Source: Paragonimus westermani | Taxonomy: Eukaryota > Platyhelminthes > Trematoda > Plagiorchiida > Troglotrematidae | Direction of reading: 5' to 3' | Assembly: GCA_008508345.1 (NCBI GenBank) | Contig: QNGE01002375.1 | Span: forward strand, 52,804 to 116,803 | Length of the DNA: 64,000 nt | Notes under the pieces: model-generated | What the model saw: the letters and a program-made list of their open reading frames with translations, nothing else | Database searches by the model: none | What the model was told of the DNA's origin: nothing | Translations under genes and position numbers: made by a program | Part shown: piece by piece, positions 38,340-49,079 of the stretch | How the letters are laid out: each line of letters begins with the position of its first letter | Position numbering within the stretch: the stretch's first letter is position 1

Positions 38340-38690
38340 CCGGTTCGATATAAACGCACACTAGTGAATACTCTGTTCACACCAGCAAGGGGAATTTGTA
38401 CTACGACAGACTTGCGGAAGAACTAGATCTGATTACTTCTGTCAGACAATCAAATAGTTATTCCAGAAGGTTCTTGAATAAGCACAGTAGACAAAAAGTA
38501 CCATCCGAAGAAGTGGTCACTGTTAAAAAAGATGGTCCACACAGAGCTGCCTTTTAGGGGTGATTGTACCATCCATCAACCAACACAGCGATTAAGAAAT
38601 TCAACTAGATGAACGTTTAATGCAGCTGAACTCCATGTAATCCCTCGGACTCAGAAGTTACCAGTGCTTTTGATCAAGAAAGATCAGTTT
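38340..38690 (+). pseudogene. PLE-C RT thumb and linker, frameshifted
   Basis: Plus-strand pieces in alternating frames follow the order of a fluke PLE: VNTLFTPARGICT (about 38360-38400), RLAEELDLIT (about 38415-38440), RRFLNKHSRQK, then EEVVTVKKDGPH, then a shift, and NAAELHVI (about 38620-38645) and LPVLLIKKDQF ahead of the GIY-YIG domain. At least three frameshifts are needed, so this is an old copy. Confidence 0.7.
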
Positions 38691-39040
38691 GTCGGTGCCG
38701 TTCCATATTGTTTACCGATTTGTATGTAACTGCGGAGGAATTTGCATAGGCAGAACCGAGGGATACTTGAGCTCCAGAATGAAGGAATGTTTCCCCAAAT
38801 GGATTCAGAATTCCGTGATACGGGAAATTGATAATTTTGCTGAAACGCGTAAACCGCCAGTTTTCTCAGTTGCCAAACAGGCCCTGACCACCGGTCACGC
38901 TATCGATCCGTCTTGTACAATTAGAATCCTGTTATCTCATTATAACTCAAGATTCTTATGGTTTGCTGAAGCAGTTGCAACCAATCGACTCAACCAGCTC
39001 TCAGTGTTAATAAACATCTGTTTATGAACTTGACCCTTCC
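38689..39040 (+). pseudogene. PLE-C GIY-YIG endonuclease domain
   Basis: The frame at 38689-39027 begins VPFHIVYRFVCNCGGICIGR: the two motif halves (I-V-Y, then G-I-C-I-G-R-T) are in place, with Cys where Tyr is usual in the second half. It continues LSSRMKECFPKWI with the conserved Arg-Met-Lys-Glu helix but Cys in place of the usual His. The C-terminal section (HAIDPSC, RILLSHYNSRFL, WFAEAVATNRL) matches the tail of fluke PLE proteins. The single frame is unbroken for 112 codons, although the preceding RT is shattered. This is a separate lineage from PLE-A. Confidence 0.85.
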
Positions 39041-39064
39041 CGGACTTAATGACTTAGTCTAACC

Positions 39065-42000
39065 CACTTATTGATTATCCACCCCTCTAGTCGTTTGTTA
39101 TAGAAGAAACCATCCATGTTATAGTAAAATTGGTACTGATGAGTCAACAAGAAATGTTTTCATCTACCAGTTTTCAAGCAGAAACAGATTCTAAAGTTTA
39201 ATACCTGACTCTGGTGATGGTCAGTCCTTCATTCAGTTGTGTTAGTTACATGTTTTGTGATTCAATAATTGTATGGGGAAGTCTCGTTGCGCCTTTCTAC
39301 GGGATGTGTCACCTTCCTTGTGAAAAACTCATACGGTGATAATTCACCTGTTTATGTTTAAAAACTTCTAGAAGATCTATGATTGTTCTCATCGCAGCAC
39401 TCAACCAATTTTGACAGTACGATGAAAAACGTCACTTCACATTTCTTCTTTGTATTAGACAAATCAGCACCTTCGACAAAGTCCCCAGCATACGCGTAAA
39501 ACAAGCCAACCAGCTCACTGTGACAGAAAGACGAAATGCATGGGACTGACGTGAATTCCTTTTCATCCTGACTCACAGATGTTGACAGGCCAGCTCAGTG
39601 CAAGTAATTTCCAACCCTTTCAATTGAAATGGTAATGCTGTGGGCGGTTACGTCATTTCAGACGCTTTACTTGGCACACGAAGCCTCTGCCGTTTCTCCT
39701 GATGCGACCACACATAAAGAATGACTACGCGTAGATCCGGTACCGTCATTGTTCGAACCACTAGTATTGCCTGGTATGGTTATTAGTTTCATTGCCGCAA
39801 TCTTCTCGCTATCATTTGAGCCACAAGGTTACACTAACCCTGCAATTTTTACAGACCACATGTTGAACACACATTCACACGTTAAACTGCTCAACGTAGC
39901 ATGCAGGTTCTTTTACACAGCGTTTTGAACTTTCGTCTATACTTCCGTCTTCATCCTTGCCACTAGTAATCAAGAAATGCTGCGTTAAATACTTTCAGTG
40001 GACTAGTCGCTAACTAAATCTGTTCACAGAACTGTTCTATCTCTGACTGTCTGTTGGCTAAATACCGTTCTATCAAACCTAATGAATAACAGATCGGATT
40101 CTGAACATCGAATGAACCTTGTCTGTCACCCACTCAGTGATGTTTTGATCTGACCTTCCCTCAACAGAAATCTCAATCGGATGCTTACCTCGACCACTAC
40201 ACATAGTAACCCATGAAGATGGTAGCCTGGGTAATGAAACACCAAGTAGTGTAAACACTTGTGTAAATCGTGCAAGTATTCATGAAAAACGAGAAAAATT
40301 AGGTCACCAGGTTAATAGGATTCATTCTGCTATCTGGTAGAAGTTAACTTTAATGTGACCTCACTAAAAGGACATACTGACTTCAGATTATTCGCGCAGC
40401 CAACGTTCTTTAATGGGCATTACCTGTGCATCTTTACCGGCAGTGATGTGTATCAGTTGTACTGACCCACTCATAAAATAGGTGTGTATGCAAAACTATT
40501 TTGGCTGATTTGTTTAAAGCAGTTGAAAGATACATTAACCCGCAAGTATTCCCACATTGTCTTTCTGTAATTTCTTCTATTCCTTCTGCAGAAATAGCTA
40601 CATGAGATTTCTGTTCTTATGCAGCAGAATTGTGAATCCAGGCTTCAGAAGTGTGTTGACAGATTCCCCGTGCCCAATCGTCATCAACTAGTTCCAGTTC
40701 TACTTCAGCCATTATCCAGTCCTTCACCAAGATCCTCTGAAGTGCCATCTCATTTAAGAGTACAATTATTTAGTAATACTTTGCTTAATCAGAAGTTTAG
40801 TTACCCATAAATGTAGTTCCTTGGTGCCTGTTGGGCTGCTGAGTGCATAACCGTACGAACTCCTTAGTCCCTCTGGCTGCACAGCGTTACTTTCATATAG
40901 GCTTACGGACACCTTAATTTCAAACATTGTATGCTTTATCCTGACTGTATTGTAATTTATTTCATTTCTGTGCATTCGATGATGACACTGATTGAAATCT
41001 TGCGTTTAGGGTGTATATGACGAATTCGTAAGCTGCTATCATGGGAACATTACTATCAACTGAGTGTTTTATGAAAAACAGCAAAGCGACCATTAATCAA
41101 ACGCAACTGCACCACCTAGTTCAATCGTTAACTGGTGTACGTAATAACTGCAAACTGGAGATCAATGGGTCAAAAACTTAATTCAAAGTATGCACAAAAT
41201 TGTTCTGTATTACAAGTAATTGAACGCCTACTCACCTTAAAAAAGTTACAATCATTAACAGTTGCGTGAAACAGACCATGTTTAAATTATCAGGATCCCA
41301 CGACACGGAACCAATCATCTTTACGAATCAATCCGACTGTGGTGTATTGTGAACCGTAGCCAAGTGACTTGTCGTGCGGTCCGTTTCAACCCCCCTCCTT
41401 CCGCCTTATCGGATAAGCTCAACCGAATTGGATTTTTTGTGACACAAAGCGTGCGCTTGCTGTGAGCGTGTGATCAACGTTGGCACGCCCTTACAGATCG
41501 ATACGATGCACGCGCTTGCAACAATTGACGTGCCTTAGCATACACACAATTTCCGGCACACAGAAGGTCTCGTCGTAATCGTGTGCAGGCGAATTGATGT
41601 ACTTACGCTAAATGATGAGCATACCAATGGGGCTGGGCAGTGCAGCCGTAATTAGGCTGTGAAATGATCAACAAGGTCGTCTCTGAGTCTGACTCAGAGA
41701 GCAAGACTGACTTTTGGGATGCCAAAGCGATGACGCCGGTGTATTTACACAAGGATAAGTTCAATTGAAAAACAAAAATGGGACGAAGGTTGCTTTACAC
41801 AAAGCGGCATACAGTAAACTTCACTTGACAACATTAGCATAAACCACCGACTTCCTTGAAGTCAATTGAATAAGATAGAGAGAAGACGCAAATACCGATG
41901 AGAATTCACTCAAAAATCTCTAGACTGAATAAAGTACAGTTCCAAGTTCTTTCTTTCAAATTCTCTTTTCTGACAGGGTTCCGTCCACGAACACATTCGA

Positions 42001-42530
42001 AAAGGACAAGAAGACACTTGCACTAAGTTCGTTTTGAGTATGTAGTCGATCGAACGAAGAACACACGTGCTGACATGTCCTGCCTGATGATAACAGCTGA
42101 TTAGACAGTGAAGCAGACCAATCGACCTAGTTCGGTACATCGGCTTTTTCGTCGCTTGGATAACCACTTGCTGAAGCTAACGGTCGCACGTTAAAACTAG
42201 TGAGAATTGACTAGAAGTAATCACTGCCTGCTAACTAACAACAGAGACAGTTGTGAGACGATGATTACGACCTAAAGTTCTGCCGAAAATGTGAGTGGCG
42301 ACTGGGAAACTCATAAAGCAACCAATACATAGAAAGAAACCTGTGCTGAGCCGTCTGTTCTTTGAATGATATTCAAACGTAAGCCAACAGCACTTAGTAG
42401 GCGACACCACGATGAGTGCAGATACCCTGACGGTATTGCAGAATGAGTTTTTTATGCGCATAATTTTGGTTTGTATATGTTACAGTATTGATTGAAAAGT
42501 TCATAATTACTAACGGCCTAATGACTTCGG
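39065..42530. other. No gene recognised; GC-richer block with a perfect palindrome
   Basis: Mostly AT-rich sequence without features I can name. The part 41.3-41.75 kb is richer in G and C and holds a perfect 10-base inverted repeat with one central base at 41680-41700. It may be untranslated sequence of an unidentified element. Confidence 0.4.
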
Positions 42531-42699
42531 ATTGAAACAGTGGTACCGATTGGCCAGCCTCGGTGCAAACTCTGACTGGCTCATCGTTCAGAAACTCAAG
42601 ATAGGGCCAAGCACTCTACCTGGTTTCAATGTACTAATTACTTTCAATCAAGAAAATGAAAATACCCCCAACGCCCCCTCGCCGGCATCTACGAGTACA

Positions 42700-43120
42700 C
42701 AGGATAAGCGGGCGGAGTACACCAGTTCAGAATGCGCTCAGATGTGTAAATCGCATGCTGGTTTGTCGGCGTATGCTCACGTGCGTCGACGCAGGGAAAT
42801 CGCAAAACAAAAGATAGGTGCACAGCTTCCTCAAATCTTCGGCTGCGCCGACCATGACCTCAGCTTTTTGACCAACACTGGCTTCCTTCAACACAGAAAG
42901 TATGCGCATCCCGTCGAAAGAAACTGCGAAAAGCCCAGGTACACGAAAGCCGCTGGATCAAACTGGTTTCAGCAAGAATCGGTTTCTGTTGTCAGAAGTG
43001 CCGATAAGCTGGCTCCGTCGTTCTCTAGTCGATGTGCACTTCATCCCTGACTCCTGTCACATTTCTCAGGCTGCACTCTGGAGGACATCTGGACTCATCT
43101 GTGTGCACTGGATTGACAGA
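42700..43120 (+). pseudogene. R2-like non-LTR element, N-terminal zinc-finger and Myb-like region
   Basis: R2-clade LINEs carry C2H2 zinc fingers and a Myb-like domain at the N-terminus, used for DNA target recognition. The plus frame starting at 42532 shows SECAQMCKSHAGLSAYAHV, a finger of the type C-x2-C-K-S-x-A-G-L-x-x-H. It then has IFGCADHDLSFLTNTGFLQH followed by RKYAHPVE: a second finger in which the second Cys is replaced by His, with the C-terminal A-H-P-V-E wording common in R2 proteins. Next come NWFQQESVSVVRSADKL and, after a frameshift near 43045, LLSHFSGCTLEDIWTHL, which resemble helices of the Myb-like domain. No RT follows before the gypsy element at 43.76 kb, so it is a truncated fragment. 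Confidence 0.6.
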
Positions 43121-43759
43121 AAAATGCTATCTCCACTGCTAATGCAGTCTCCGCCTTGCAGACAAACATGACGTCGGACAACGAGTGACAAGCTGCTAAA
43201 CATTCCTGTTTGGCCCAAACAGCAATAACCCAAATGGAGTCCGGTAGCGAGGTTTCATAGCACAGAGATGGATGTCTAAAAACTGCCCGCAGTCTTCAGA
43301 CAGGCGTTTACACAATGGTACGAGTATGGTCAGTATTGAACACACACGCTTCACAAGCTTTTCCGTACACCTGGCGATTGGTCAATTGACGACATGCTGT
43401 TACCACTGCGATAACCTACACCACTAGGGAACAGATGCTGAAGGCTAACTACTCAGCGTTCTGTTGCGGCCGCAGTTCCGTTGTTAAAACTAGCTGATTT
43501 ATTTTTTTTAATTATCAACTGTTTGTTTGTCTCACCAGCCATTGATAGCTTGAACAGGTTGGTTCGATAGGTTTCTGTTTTTTGACTGGTTGATTGTCAG
43601 ACTCTTCACATTTATGGTTAACATGACACATCTGTTTTGGTCACTTACTGAGTGGCAAGAATCCAGTGTACGCTTTCATGTGCCGTACTGTGACTCCGCG
43701 CGGTTGGTGTGTGTTATAACATTTAGTGTGGTCAGTGGTAGATCACCATTATCATCACG

Positions 43760-44360
43760 AAATTAAGATATGAAAAAGTTCATAAGCTTCTCAAGCAGCA
43801 GCATGAACCGAATGGAACCACTCACTTGAAGGTGATTTAGATCATGGTGAAGAAAATGACAGTTCAGAAAGGCACACAAGTTGCAGTCACAACGTCCACA
43901 GCAGAATAAGTGACCAGCAGCACAACAGAGTTCAATTGTCAACCGGACAACAGGATCACTTTGCGGGCTTGGTTCAGGTTTAGTGAGGACCTCAGTGTTG
44001 TAACTATGGTCTACCAGAGAACTCACGTGAATTTCCATTCATCCGTACGGTGTGGTGTTTAACTCGCACTTTCAGCGAGTGTATATCACTGTTCAACATG
44101 CGATTTAATTGCCTGCAACTCAGTAAACAATATTGCGAGGATTTTTCAGCATACGCAGATGTAGTCACTCGGCAGTGTAAGAAATCCGAACCGTCACATC
44201 TCATCAGCAATCAGCTTGAAACGAAAATTTTTTACGTGAAGTTAAATCAGCATTCAATGAGGAGATCTGTACATTTATCCTTTGTAGGTAGAAAAGAACC
44301 AGAAGTGGCCTTGCAGACTGTGACGGATGAGCGTCAACAGTTAATAATCCTGTAAACGAC
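43760..44360 (+). pseudogene. Gypsy A: gag-like region
   Basis: Pieces in several plus frames follow the gag layout of gypsy elements widespread in flukes: KLLKQQHEPNG at about 43778, then EFNCQPDNRITLRAWFRF (about 43930-43985, compare F-x-W-F-x-R-x-E-D-L-F), and SLFNMRFNCLQLSKQYCEDF with SAYADVVTRQC (44090-44180). The second half is one open frame from 44050 to 44355, ending with ALQTVTDERQQLIIL. Gag forms the particle shell. The start codon and LTR are not clear. Confidence 0.7.
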
Positions 44361-44429
44361 AAGTGCAACAGCAAAGGAAACATCGAGGTATGTGCTTTAT
44401 CAATGAAGCAGGAAGTATCCAGTCAACAG

Positions 44430-44600
44430 AATTCACAGCGAGGCTACCTAGCATATGCCAGCATTGTAGAGAATGACATTTCGCACGAGTTTGCAAACTT
44501 CGAAATCACACTTGCCGTAGATGCAGTAAATCTGGGCACAATGAAGTTCGTAGTGGGATGGCGCCCCCATCCAGACGTTTGCAATAACCCAGTAAAACGT
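44430..44600 (+). pseudogene. Gypsy A: nucleocapsid zinc knuckles
   Basis: The frame reads RLPSICQHCRE, a stop, then HFARVCKLRNHTCRRCSKSG and H. The pattern C-x2-C ... H-F-x-R-x-C followed by C-x2-C-x4-H is the double zinc knuckle that precedes the protease in these elements. One in-frame stop lies between the first two cysteines and the histidine. Confidence 0.7.
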
Positions 44601-44644
44601 CACCCTATTTTGCAGTTAACCTAATACTGTCTTCGCTGCATTGG

Positions 44645-44960
44645 ATGATGATATTCCAAGTGACAGAAAGCATGTTGACATTTTGCTGAATCGTACGTAG
44701 GTGCGTCTAAAAGTGGATAAAGCCTCTGTTGTTCCATTCGTCTCAAATGGAAAATGAGATTATTTACACAGACCGGTTTAAGTACAGATCAACCATATGG
44801 CATGGAATGCCTCGAGAATGGAAATCCTGTTTGTGGGAAACTTAAAATATGAGCTTCATTTCAGCAACCTGCATGCTGTTAGTATCTGTGACACCGAATA
44901 ATCTGAAGCTGAACTCATTAGGTATAGACTGGATTGATAAACTGGTACTATTCAACATGT
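44645..44960 (+). pseudogene. Gypsy A: aspartic protease, inactive
   Basis: The frame reads RKHVDILLN, a stop, then VRLKVDKASVV (44701-44733) where the family has L-x-L-D-T-G/A-S-D: the catalytic D-T-G is replaced by D-K-A. Further on, NNLKLNSLGIDWIDKLVLF (about 44897-44955) matches the conserved L-N-L-L-G-x-D-W-I at the end of the domain. Besides the altered active site there is a frameshift between these parts. Confidence 0.75.
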
Positions 44961-45149
44961 CATTGAACTCAGACTATAGCCAAGTCTGTCAGGCTGACAA
45001 AATTATGCCGGCTTCTCAGAAGCCAGAATCTGTAGGGATTCAAACGAGGTCATTCGAACCCCTACAGTTAGCACGGGAGTAAATGTAGAAATGGTTCTAC
45101 GGTTACAGGAGAGTATCACACCCTTTTTGAAGGTAGTCTTTGGTCTTCC

Positions 45150-45650
45150 ATCTTTGTACCTTCGCTCAGGTACAAAACTAGTTTTTTGTTTCAAAAGACC
45201 GGTTCACTATGCAATTATTGCCTCGCCGGAGGTAGAGTTGAACCCGTTAAAAAATCGGTTCAGTAAGCTGTTCTGTTTGAGCCGCACCCATAGTAATATT
45301 ATAAAAGGCAAATGGTTCACTAAGGTCATGCAGAGACTTTCCTGCTGGTCCAAACCAAGCGCTGAAAATACATTAGTATCCGCTGCCTGCTCCAGAAGAC
45401 CTCTACGCTAATCTAAACGGTGGCAAAATCTCTAAGATTGTTTTTTGAGCCCTATTTGCAGTCAGAAGTTGACACTGTAATAACCAGTTTCTAACCATCG
45501 ACACGTCGCGGACCGTACCAGTACAACCACTTGTCATTCAATGTGAAATGTGTTCCAGCGATCTTCCAGCAGAACTCGGACAGAACGTTAACTGGTTTGA
45601 CGTGTGCGGTGGCCTAACTGAACGGCAATGTTATTGGTGAGTAGTGGGGG
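45150..45650 (+). pseudogene. Gypsy A: reverse transcriptase, N-terminal half
   Basis: The frame at 45091-45411 gives LVFCFKRPVHYAIIASPEVE, the familiar entry of gypsy RT (P-V-F-x-K-x-R-P-V-P-Y-A-L, then V-E-x-E-L). After frame changes come YPLPAPEDLYANLNGGKIS (about 45376-45432), FLTIDTSR (about 45488) and CAVAYLNG near 45600-45640, the degraded Y-x-D-D neighbourhood. The element ends abruptly there and is followed by a SINE in opposite orientation. Confidence 0.8.
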
Positions 45651-45721
45651 ATTTTGGTTTCCACATAAATTCGATATCCCCATCCCCAACTTATCGCACC
45701 TCTCGCATTTCCGTAGACATT

Positions 45722-45868
45722 TCAGTCGGCCTCTTTTGAAAAGAAGCATTAGATTCGAGTTTCATCTTCCTTAAAGCTTATCCGGTGTGCATGTCTTCGC
45801 CATAGCCGGGACTAGAACTCCGGCCACGCAGTGATGAGGCGCTCTTGTTGACTACTGAGCTACTGACA
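45722..45868 (-). repeat. Hammerhead-SINE copy, minus strand
   Basis: Read on the minus strand it shows an A-box-like 'gctcagtagtcaa', a B-box-like 'gagttctagtcccgg', a decayed hammerhead (GGATAAGCTTTAAGGAAGAT, then GAAACTCGAATC) and the tail block 'gcttcttttcaaaagaggcc'. The core is changed at two or more essential bases, so activity is not expected. It sits directly downstream of the broken gypsy A RT. Confidence 0.8.
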
Positions 45869-46679
45869 ATATTATTCTTAGTGTCACAGTGAAAGATCAC
45901 CAACTGCAGCTGGTCTTGGTTTTTAAACGTACTGGAGAGCATGGTTTCTGCACCAAACCCTTCTTCATGGGAAACGAAGTAATCAATACTTAGGTTTCGC
46001 CACTGCCCAGAAATGAAAACTGTAACATAACTGCCTCGTCAACGGATAAGACCACCTTCCGACCGTTTCTAGATCTAGTGAACTACTACAACAAATTGGT
46101 ATTTCGCATGCATTATGTTTGTGTACTGTTGTATCATTTACTTACCGAGGATTGCCCACGGCTATGGTCAGAATCCTGCCAGTACTTATTCGTACGTCTT
46201 AAACAGATTTTCACCTCCAGTTTGCTTTCAATCCATTAAGACTTAAGATAAGAAGTAATGGTTACTGAAGTTGTTTTACAATATGGCATTGGGGTAGTTA
46301 TTTCGTACAAATTTTCTACTGGTTCACATAAAGGAGTCTGCATGTTTCACATACGTCAAAATTTGACTGACAAATGCAGTCAGATGGGTCTGTGGTCAAA
46401 ACCTTTCATTAAACGCTGCACAGACGGAAGTTCACGTTATTTACTGACTGTGGTGATTGTCACTAGACTATTCCCTCATCACTATTGTCGTTTTGTATTG
46501 TTGATATTATTGTGTGCAACCGCGCCCGGAGTATAAATATCCCACTTACTCAACTCGAGGTGTTATTAGTAAAAAAACAATGTGAGAAGATCAGAAGGTC
46601 AGCAACGGCGACGGTCCGAAAATGTGATCATTCAAAATGCAGTTGACAATAATCAACCTGCACCTGATTCAAATGTGGT

Positions 46680-46790
46680 CAAACGGTGGAACGGCTGTAA
46701 GTCCTGTGGTAGCAAACATTCTCGATGGATTTGTCGATTTCGAAACGATAAGTCTGACCAGTTTGATAAAACTGGTCACATCTAGTCAGT
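46680..46790 (+). pseudogene. Gypsy B: nucleocapsid zinc knuckles
   Basis: CKSCGSKHSRWICRFRNDKS followed by DQFDKTGHI: the first knuckle C-x2-C-x4-H-x4-C is intact, while the second (C-x2-C-x4-H) has lost its cysteines. This wording is typical of a gypsy clade related to Mag and to K02A2.6-type elements, unlike gypsy A. Confidence 0.75.
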
Positions 46791-46904
46791 TTGTCACAGT
46801 TCAACGTCTTCTTTACACAATCCAATTTTGACGGTGGTAAAGCGCATTTCGGCTTTCATTCTGTTGCTTTCGCATTTAATTCTATCGATCTCACCAACTA
46901 CATT

Positions 46905-47200
46905 AACCAAAACTGTCTAGTCAATAATTCTACTGAAGTTGAACATTCACTCATCGTGGACACTGGTAGCGTTGAATCATTTATCCCTGTTGATTTCGTA
47001 AAGTGCATGAAGACGACAACTATAGAACTTTCTAAAGTTTCTGTCAAACGTATTACTGGACATGCATTAACAACCCTTGATTCTTATCAAGCCACAATTT
47101 CTGATTCTCAGTTCAGTGTTAACAGTTGCTATTTTCGGTTATCGATAGTAAACCATTGATTGTTGGTTTAAAATTCTGGAAATTTTGGACAATTCCGTTT
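46905..47200 (+). pseudogene. Gypsy B: aspartic protease
   Basis: The plus frame at 46791-47159 contains EHSLIVDTGSVESFIPVDF: the catalytic D-T-G-S is intact and followed by the family's S-x-I-P. RITGHALTTLDSYQA then corresponds to the T-G-H-x-L-x-x-x-G strand. A frameshift near 47125-47150 moves the end of the domain (DSKPLIVGLKFW) into the next frame. Only this domain of gypsy B keeps all its catalytic residues. Confidence 0.8.
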
Positions 47201-47830
47201 CATTGTTTGCAGCTGCATGTGAATCAAAAATGCGCAACCTACTACTTCAGTGTTCAAAAGCTTCCGATAGTATGCGTACAAAACTTATTTCACCCGAACT
47301 CAAAGATGACCCGATTTTTGTGAAGCGACGAATCTTTCATTTTGGATTAGTTGTACACGTCCGAAAAGCAGTTGAGCAACTTTTGGGAAAATAAGTATTA
47401 ATGCCTCTTCAAACATCTACTTCGACTACATCCATTGTCAATTCGCTTAAACGTGATGGGGAAACGCCTCAAACTTGCACTGATTACCGACTCACGCTCA
47501 ACAAATTTCTTTTACAGAGCTCCAATACTTATGAACCAGGGGACATTTTTGTACCAGTTCTCAGCACAAAGTGCTTTTCAAAACTTGATGTGAAAGACAC
47601 ATTTTTTACAGATTCTACCTGATAAGGCTTCCAGCGTTCCGAAAACCACCCATATTCTTTTTAGATTGCTCTGGTATAATTTTCTGCCTTTTTGTCTGAA
47701 TGTATCACTTGTTATATTTCACAGCGTTATAAACACTAGTTCACAGGGTGTTTCCATTTCCCAAGATAATATATTGATGCAATATCAAAATTTCGACCAC
47801 TCAACAACTGGGAGCAGTTCATCAAATATA
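47200..47830 (+). pseudogene. Gypsy B: reverse transcriptase, broken
   Basis: Frames in series give KDDPIFVKRRIFHFGLVVHV (entry of the RT), VNSLKRDGETPQTCTDYRLT and LNKFLLQSS, then STKCFSKLDVKDTFF (motif A). In another frame come YNFLPFCLNVSLVIFHSVIN (motif B, family L-P-F-G-L-x-x-S-P-x-I-F) and GVSISQDNILM (about 47747-47779), where the catalytic Y-x-D-D has become S-Q-D-N. RNase H and integrase do not follow; the sequence goes directly to a C-terminal tail. Confidence 0.85.
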
Positions 47831-47934
47831 TTCAAAAACCGTGTTCACCGAACCGATATGCGTGATCTGGATCAAGTCATCAGCCGCCATACAAAACCCC
47901 GACCACCCGAAAACGCACGCAACCAGGTCCGTCA

Positions 47935-48235
47935 GTGTTCATGAATCCTCGTGTATCAAGTGAATTTGTGTATCGTCGTGGTAGCAAACTCCAATCATAT
48001 CGAGCAATCGTACACCATGACCTGGGTACTCGAATGTGTCGCACATTTGATTTGGACGATGGATCTGTCCATCGTGGGCACGTCGATCATCTTGCCAATA
48101 ACTTATCCGTTTCTATTCCTGCAGCGCCCTACACTAATACCGACGTTTCTGAGTCTGGTCCAGGTTCAAGTCCTTCGGTTGAAGATGTTGTTAAGAACAT
48201 TTGAAACTGTCTTAACGTCTCAGAAATAAGAAAGG
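47935..48235 (+). pseudogene. Gypsy B: extreme C-terminus of pol
   Basis: The frame at 47935-48204 reads NPRVSSEFVYRRGSKLQSYR, then MCRTFDLDDGSVHRGHVDHL. This is the post-integrase module of K02A2.6-type elements (x-D-G-x-x-x-R-R-H-x-D-Q-L). The gap between RT and this tail indicates an internal deletion of about 1.5-2 kb that removed RNase H and integrase. Confidence 0.65.
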
Positions 48236-48520
48236 CGGAGGGGATAACAATCCTGACTCTTGTCTGAACTGTGGTGGATGGTAAGTGCCTTATTGATGTT
48301 TTATTACAGTCCCGACAATAAGACGTGAAGTTGTGCTCAAGAGCTGTATATCTGATATGCTCAGTCAAGAGTGTTATTACTGGTGCATCGAAGCTAGCTC
48401 TGGAGTTCAACTAAGTCAGTTACTTCCTTTGTGTATTTTTGGAAGTATCACACTGACTGTAAGCGTCTTCTGTCAGTTTTATTGTAGAAAAGTAGTTCCG
48501 GTTCACACCGCCAATTGACT
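48222..48520 (+). repeat. Possible LTR of gypsy B/C with polypurine tract
   Basis: A purine-rich run AGAAAGGCGGAGGGGA ends at about 48243, immediately after the end of the pol frame, which is where a polypurine tract is expected. About 265 bases later the sequence 'attgactaccgcggtgggt' (48515-48533) resembles a primer-binding-site region. The interval would be an LTR of ordinary size. I see no second copy in this window to prove it. Confidence 0.35.
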
Positions 48521-48619
48521 ACCGCGGTGGGTCACGATGTGGCTAGGGTACATTACTGAAATGCACTTCAAGGAAACCGGGTTTTAGACAGGCAGGTGTA
48601 TTATCTCTTCTCATAGCAA

Positions 48620-49045
48620 AACAGACAGTCATAAGGCCTGAGGAAGATTCGTTCAGTTCGTCATTATCAACAGAAGATGACACTTACAGAACTCTATCGC
48701 ATTTACTCCACAGTCCACCAGTAACCACCAAAATAGCGTCAGAGGCAACAGAGAATGATGCGCTGTTACAGCAGGTCATGGAGATTCTCCAAGTTGGTTG
48801 GCAAACGGCCGTACAGATTTACTTACTCTGAATGAAGGATGTGTGATTTCAGCAGACCGTGTGATGTTTCCGGTAGTTTTACAGTACCACGTGATAAGGC
48901 TGTTACACTGAGGCCATTCTGGTATTGATCACATGAAGTCGGTGGCTTTAGGTTACGTTTGTTGTCCAGAAATCGACCGTCATATTGGAATTTTGTTTTG
49001 AACTTGTAGAAATTGCGCAGTGGTGACATAAATGTCCGTGAGCTC
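48620..49045 (+). pseudogene. Gypsy C: integrase N-terminal zinc domain and upstream linker
   Basis: The plus frame with stops reads DALLQQVMEILQVGWQTAV, later CVISADRVMFPVVLQYHVIR (first Cys codon in another frame), then LLH, a stop, GHSGIDHMKSVALGYVCCPE and TCRNCAV. The H-x3-H and C-x2-C zinc ligands of the retroviral-type integrase are all present. It lies after the possible LTR and lacks any gag, protease or RT of its own. Confidence 0.8.
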
Positions 49046-49079
49046 TAACCATACTCATGGCTCAAAGCTGACAGACCAT

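Noticed and set aside
42532..43050. 172-codon frame as a host zinc-finger gene
   Set aside because: Finger wording and the following Myb-like segment fit the N-terminus of an R2-like element better, and the second finger has lost a ligand.
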